DNA from: Gonapodya sp. JEL0774
Taxonomy: Eukaryota; Monoblepharomycota; Monoblepharidomycetes; Monoblepharidales; Gonapodyaceae
Direction: 5' to 3'
Assembly: GCA_027604505.1 (NCBI GenBank)
Contig: JADIIX010000085.1
Location: forward strand, 85,600 to 97,320
DNA: 11,721 bases
In this document: piece by piece, positions 9,028-11,721 of the stretch
Numbering within the stretch: position 1 is the stretch's first letter
How the letters are laid out: each line of letters starts with the position of its first letter
Notes under the pieces: model-generated
What the model saw: only the letters and a program-made list of their open reading frames with translations
The model's database searches: none
What the model was told of the DNA's origin: nothing
Translations under genes and position numbers: made by a program

Positions 9028-9033
9028 AATAAA
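9028..9033 (+). terminator. Putative polyadenylation signal of the SDR gene
   Basis: AATAAA lies 85 bases after the SDR stop codon, in AT-rich DNA. Fungal signals are loose, so this is plausible rather than certain. Confidence 0.35.
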
Positions 9034-9250
9034 TCAATGGTCGAATACGGTTTCACTCTGTATGCTTGTTCAGTAATATCTTGCTATAACAGACTTTGGA
9101 AGTGATTTCCGGGCATCAAATGCGGGGGGTGTGCTGGGCGGTAGTCTGGTCCCGGTTGACGCCATCATCGGCTTGGTTGTGCGACGTGCCCCAACAGCGC
9201 CGCAGTGTGCACCGGCCAGGACAGTGGCCATAGGGGTAAGGGCAGGCAGA

Positions 9251-9257
9251 TATAAAG
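9251..9257 (+). promoter_or_regulatory. TATA box for the small membrane-protein gene
   Basis: TATAAAG in the context AGATATAAAGGG lies only about 30 bases before the first ATG (9286). A start site at the usual 25-40 bases downstream would leave almost no leader before that ATG. The in-frame ATGs at 9313 or 9319 may therefore be the real start. Confidence 0.6.
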
Positions 9258-9285
9258 GGTACGAGAAGAGAGAGAAAAAGACAAG

Positions 9286-9729
9286 ATGACTTTTGAATCG
9301 TGCGTTTTGTGCATGTCCATGGAGCTACTCTTCAAGATTGAAACGATTGCGTTAACTGGAATACTGTGTTACAATGTGGCTGCTCATTATATGATGCCAG
9401 GATGGACGATAATGATGGTGTGGAAGCTGAGACCTGAATTCTTCTTGTTGGTGTTCTGTGAGTTTTTAAGATGGAGTAGAGCAGCTGATTTTTGAGCAAG
9501 ATATTGACGGACGTTTTGAACAGGGTTAGTCGTGTGTTGTTGTAGTTTAAGGATCTTGGATGATTGGACGAGGTGCGAATGTAATCACAGAGATGGGGTT
9601 AGTTTGGATCAGTATGAGACCTGGCAGCTTTCAGAAAAGGAATACTTTTATGAGGAGCCAAGACTGCTTGGTGAGTTTAATTTGAATTGTGGTACGCATA
9701 CTGATTTTAACATAATTACAGACGAATAG
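9286..9729 (+). CDS. Small two-segment membrane protein, unknown family (3 exons, 108 aa)
   Basis: Not a family I can name with confidence. Exons 9286-9457, 9524-9670 and 9722-9729; introns 9458-9523 (GTGAGT...GAACAG) and 9671-9721 (GTGAGT...TACTGAT...TTACAG), both phase 1. Two hydrophobic stretches are visible: about residues 13-32 (LLFKIETIALTGILCYNVAA) and 50-68 (PEFFLLVFWLVVCCCSLRIL), followed by a hydrophilic tail with Cys pairs (TRCEC) and acidic residues. The pattern LCYNV..HY..GWTI...WK loosely recalls the N-terminal part of fungal DUF6533 membrane proteins, but the protein is much shorter than those. It has a TATA box and good splice sites. A damaged paralogue lies at 10701-10968 with the same exon-1 donor position. 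Intron 2 is 51 nt, has no in-frame stop, and could be retained, giving 17 net extra residues. The start may be 9286, 9313 or 9319; alignment with the paralogue favours 9319. Confidence 0.55.
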
Positions 9730-9937
9730 AATAGGATAAGCCTTAGAAAGAGATATGGGTGTAGACAATGATTTTTCATGAACTCCGGATATAGATATAT
9801 AGATGTTTTGTAATTGAAGTGGAGGAGGGGTAGGGCAAATATGATTGCAGTGGAAAAAGATGTGATGAGAGATGCTCGATATGTTATTTTTTATGAAATA
9901 TAAGAGTAGATTCAGTGAGAATGAAGTTTAGTACAGT

Positions 9938-9943
9938 TTTATT
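9938..9943 (-). terminator. Polyadenylation signal of the - strand coiled-coil gene
   Basis: Read on the - strand, AATAAA begins 14 bases after the stop codon at 9957. This supports a transcript ending here and separates it from the convergent membrane-protein gene ending at 9729. Confidence 0.45.
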
Positions 9944-9956
9944 TACAATCAAGCAA

Positions 9957-10458
9957 TCAGAAGTTTAAGATAAGTTTTGTGGGGGTTAATGACTTAAACG
10001 GCGCATTATTTTGTCTGAGCAATTGTTTTGTGATGTCTTTGTAGTTTGATTTGATCTCCCTATCTTTCTCCATATGTTCCAATATCTGCTGGTTCATGAA
10101 TAGTAAATTCATGATGTTCAGATTGGCCTCTGCAAGTTGTGCCATGAATGTGTACTCTGTGGCTGAAAGATAAGGACGAAGAGGGGGTGGTTTGTGAAGA
10201 CCACAAGATGGTCATGGTATTTTCTAATTGTAATAACGAGAAGTGTTGATGTTTGGGGAACGTGGAGTGAGAGAGGTGCTGATGTCTCAGTTATGGTGAG
10301 GTATGCTGTTGCAGATGTAAGATGTATCAAGGTCCTATGGAGAGGAGAGATGAGAGAGTAAGAGATCAGCGAAGAAAAAGGCAGACGGAAAATCAGAACC
10401 GGCATTTTGAGGGAGTGGGCAAAATTGATGAACCTACATCGTTTGAGAGAGTGGCCAT
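9957..10458 (-). CDS. Small coiled-coil-like protein, unknown function (2 exons proposed, 76 aa)
   Basis: I do not recognise this protein. The 3' exon (10162-9957) is the firm part: it follows a strong acceptor (CCTTATCTTTCAG at 10163) and encodes TEYTFMAQLAEANLNIMNLL and then a helical, charged stretch (QQILEHMEKDREIKSNYKDI) ending after LTPTKLILNF. Leucine/isoleucine spacing suggests a coiled coil. Proposed first exon 10458-10434: the ATG in good context (AAAACAATGG) encodes MATLSNDV and splices in phase 1 to the 3' exon, giving ...NDVATEYTF. That donor (GGTTCAT) is weak and the 271-base intron is long, so exon 1 is tentative. A TATA box 78 bases upstream on this strand, a CT-rich leader and an AATAAA 14 bases after the stop codon support a real gene. 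It is convergent with the membrane-protein gene at 9286-9729. Confidence 0.42.
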
Positions 10459-10535
10459 TGTTTTCGCAGAGATTTGTGAGCTTTGATTTGAGAGAAGATA
10501 GGATGAGAGAGATAGAAACTTTGTCGTCGCGTTCA

Positions 10536-10543
10536 TTTATAAA
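10536..10543 (-). promoter_or_regulatory. TATA box for the - strand coiled-coil gene
   Basis: TTTATAAA (palindromic core; GGGTTTATAAATG on the - strand) lies 78 bases upstream of the proposed ATG at 10458. It is followed by a pyrimidine-rich leader on that strand, the usual arrangement for fungal TATA genes. Confidence 0.5.
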
Positions 10544-10644
10544 CCCAGCACTGCCTCATTCAGAAGCAGAAATTTGTTTTTTTTCTTTGTGGAGGGGGTG
10601 GAGGTGATACTAAGCCAGTTTTCTAATTAGGTTCCGTGTAGAGA

Positions 10645-10650
10645 TATAAA
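10645..10650 (+). promoter_or_regulatory. TATA-like element upstream of the damaged membrane-protein copy
   Basis: TATAAA in the context GAGATATAAATT lies about 56 bases before the position aligned to the start of the paralogue. The intact copy has AGATATAAA 68 bases before its matching ATG (9319). The shared arrangement suggests the promoter was duplicated with the gene. Confidence 0.4.
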
Positions 10651-10700
10651 TTATTTGAAAATATATTAGATCTGTATGATGATGGGGGCATATTGATGGA

Positions 10701-10968
10701 TTGAAGGTGATTTTAAAGAGGGGAGTGATATTGTGCAGTAGAGTACTGTTCTATGATTTTGTGAGCCACTACTGGCTACTGGGATGGACGATAACGAGGA
10801 CACCACTGAACGAGAAACATGGATATGTGTTATGTGTGATGTGTGAGTAATATGCGAAGCGACTGTTTTTCTTTAAAGTGAGATAATATACTGAAGAGAT
10901 GAACAGGGGCCCTTGTATATATTATATATCTCTCCATGTGTGGTGGTAAATGTTGCTTTGAGCAATGA
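10701..10968 (+). pseudogene. Damaged paralogue of the small membrane-protein gene
   Basis: The frame from 10701 reads LKVILKRGVILCSRVLFYDF, then HYWLLGWTIT, and aligns with the intact copy at 9319 onward (...LLFKIETIALTGILCYNV...HYMMPGWTIM). A 13-base DNA identity (GGATGGACGATAA; 9400-9412 and 10782-10794) marks the core. The exon ends at 10842 in the same phase-1 donor (ATGT|GTGAGT against TTCT|GTGAGT), and the acceptor GAACAG|GG (exon from 10907) matches too; the intron is 64 nt here and 66 nt in the intact copy. After splicing, both continue with Trp. Damage: no in-frame ATG. The codon aligned to Met is TTG (10701), and a nearby ATG (10696) is out of frame by one base. The frame ends at TGA 10966-10968, earlier than the intact copy. 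A missing upstream exon or further splicing could rescue it, so 'pseudogene' is likely rather than proved. Confidence 0.5.
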
Positions 10969-11198
10969 CGGGCGAGACAACAAATGGATCGGGTGTGATA
11001 TGTGAGTTGAACTGTGAATACCAAAAGATTTATGAGGTGTGAGTGAGACTGAAATTTTAGATATACAGTTGCAGGGACATTAGCAAACCCCACCAATGAT
11101 CTGCATGTCAGTATTGTGCGACTGGATGGTGTCATTCCTCCAACATATCTTATGTGTGTGGGCACAGAATGTGCACCAAAGGCTTGGCCCCTAACCAC

Positions 11199-11721
11199 TG
11201 CTCTCTTGAGGATGCAGAGGACATTCTGCAGGCTGTCATCTCGACTTAAAACCACGAGCGCCACTCAACAACCAAATGCATACCTGACGAGCTATTCTAC
11301 AGCAGAACCACTGCCAGTTTCAATGCACCACCTAGCCTTTGTTGTCAGATCGTAGATCAAACTCTATTGCGGGAAGAGCACCAACAACTCATCGCAACTG
11401 CTCACAAAAACATGGTTGCAGCAAGAACAAAAGCGGTTGCAAGGTGAGTCCCTGGGCAACACTGACTTTGTTATTGATCACTGAATCAGATGGCTCAACT
11501 TCCTCAGCACCTCAGCGTGGGTGACTGCGTGTTTGTTCGCAAGGTAGTTCGGGGTCTCTGTAAACAGCCAGGACCACTTTGCGCTCACACGGCAACAATC
11601 ATCAATGTCAACAGTGAAAAATACCTGTACCAGTTGCGATGGACTCACCAGGGCCCAAATTTGGATGATGTACCTGGCACACAAGCAGCAAGGTGGTTCC
11701 ACCAGCGAAACCTCAGGGCCA
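11199..11721 (+). mobile_element. Decayed integrase C-terminal region of a retroelement or transposon (runs off window)
   Basis: One + strand frame reads LEDAEDILQAVIST, stop (11247), then NHERHSTTKCIPDELFYSR, the hallmark of the end of an rve integrase core (YN..rH.tT...P.el.f.r). It continues to REEHQQLIATAHKNMVAART, three TGA stops (11445, 11463, 11475), then in the same frame from 11490 VGDCVFVRK...KYLYQLRWT...DDVPGT.A.RWFHQRNLR. That last part resembles the small beta domain after the core in Ty3/Gypsy- or KRBA2/Ginger-type integrases. The N-terminal part and catalytic acidic residues are absent upstream, so the copy is 5'-truncated. All four stops (TAA, TGA, TGA, TGA) could arise from CAA or CGA by C-to-T change. 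The stretch 11444-11489 also looks like a 46-nt GT-AG intron, but removing it shifts the frame. The element continues past 11721; no terminal repeats are visible. Confidence 0.62.

Larger units (their letters stand above)
8944..9285. other. Intergenic: 3' flank of SDR, GC-rich block, core promoter of next gene
   Basis: This is 342 bases without a gene. The first part (to about 9100) is AT-rich 3' flank. Positions about 9121-9240 form an abrupt GC-rich, CpG-containing block unlike the AT-rich DNA on either side. It is followed by a TATA box and a purine-rich leader (GAGAAGAGAGAGAAAAAG) running directly into the ATG at 9286. Confidence 0.5.

Noticed and set aside
10830-11264. 144-codon open frame on the - strand over the damaged membrane-protein copy and the integrase remnant
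   Set aside because: It is antisense to two + strand features with clear similarity and has no recognisable motif; I treat it as chance.
1-11721. CRISPR arrays, tRNA, rRNA, prokaryotic operons or terminal-repeat pairs
   Set aside because: No regularly spaced repeats, no tRNA-like cloverleaf, no rRNA blocks and no matching terminal repeats were seen by eye. The gene structure is eukaryotic.

Overview
This is eukaryotic nuclear DNA, most likely from a filamentous fungus and probably a basidiomycete. The evidence is dense, short GT-AG introns (about 50-240 nt) with recognisable branch points, a fungal LEA-2/DUF3712-like gene, pyrimidine-rich leaders upstream of start codons, and compact intergenic spaces. 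All gene models below were spliced by eye from the DNA. Family names come from motif recognition, not from a database search.

Layout, left to right. Positions 1-1608 are GC-rich with no gene I can support; the right part is the promoter and leader of the next gene. Positions 1609-3921 (+) hold a seven-exon, 465-residue divergent beta-tubulin. It has Ala where most beta-tubulins have Glu198, Asn where they have His6, and a tail that is not acidic. Positions 4300-6881 (-) hold a five-exon gene for a 754-residue fungal LEA-2/Tag1-like (DUF3712-like) protein, convergent with the tubulin. Divergent from it, 7162-7719 (+) is a SprT-like metalloprotease-domain gene that looks degenerate: HExxH reads LExxH, and the reading frame slips just after the third metal-ligand His. 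Positions 8025-8943 (+) hold a three-exon, 251-residue short-chain dehydrogenase closest in motifs to bacterial XylB-type D-xylose 1-dehydrogenases.

From about 9100 rightwards the DNA is accessory in character. A TATA-driven three-exon gene (9286-9729, +) encodes a small two-membrane-segment protein. A damaged second copy lies at about 10701-10968 (+), with the same intron position and phase. Between them, on the - strand, is a small gene for a coiled-coil-like protein (9957-10458). The right edge (about 11199-11721, +) is a decayed, 5'-truncated retroelement or transposon integrase C-terminal region that runs off the window.

The conserved left half (tubulin, LEA-2-like, SprT-like, SDR) shows no shared pathway; the genes look like ordinary chromosomal neighbours. 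The points most worth following are the unusual tubulin, the eroding SprT gene, and the small tandem membrane-protein family next to transposon debris.
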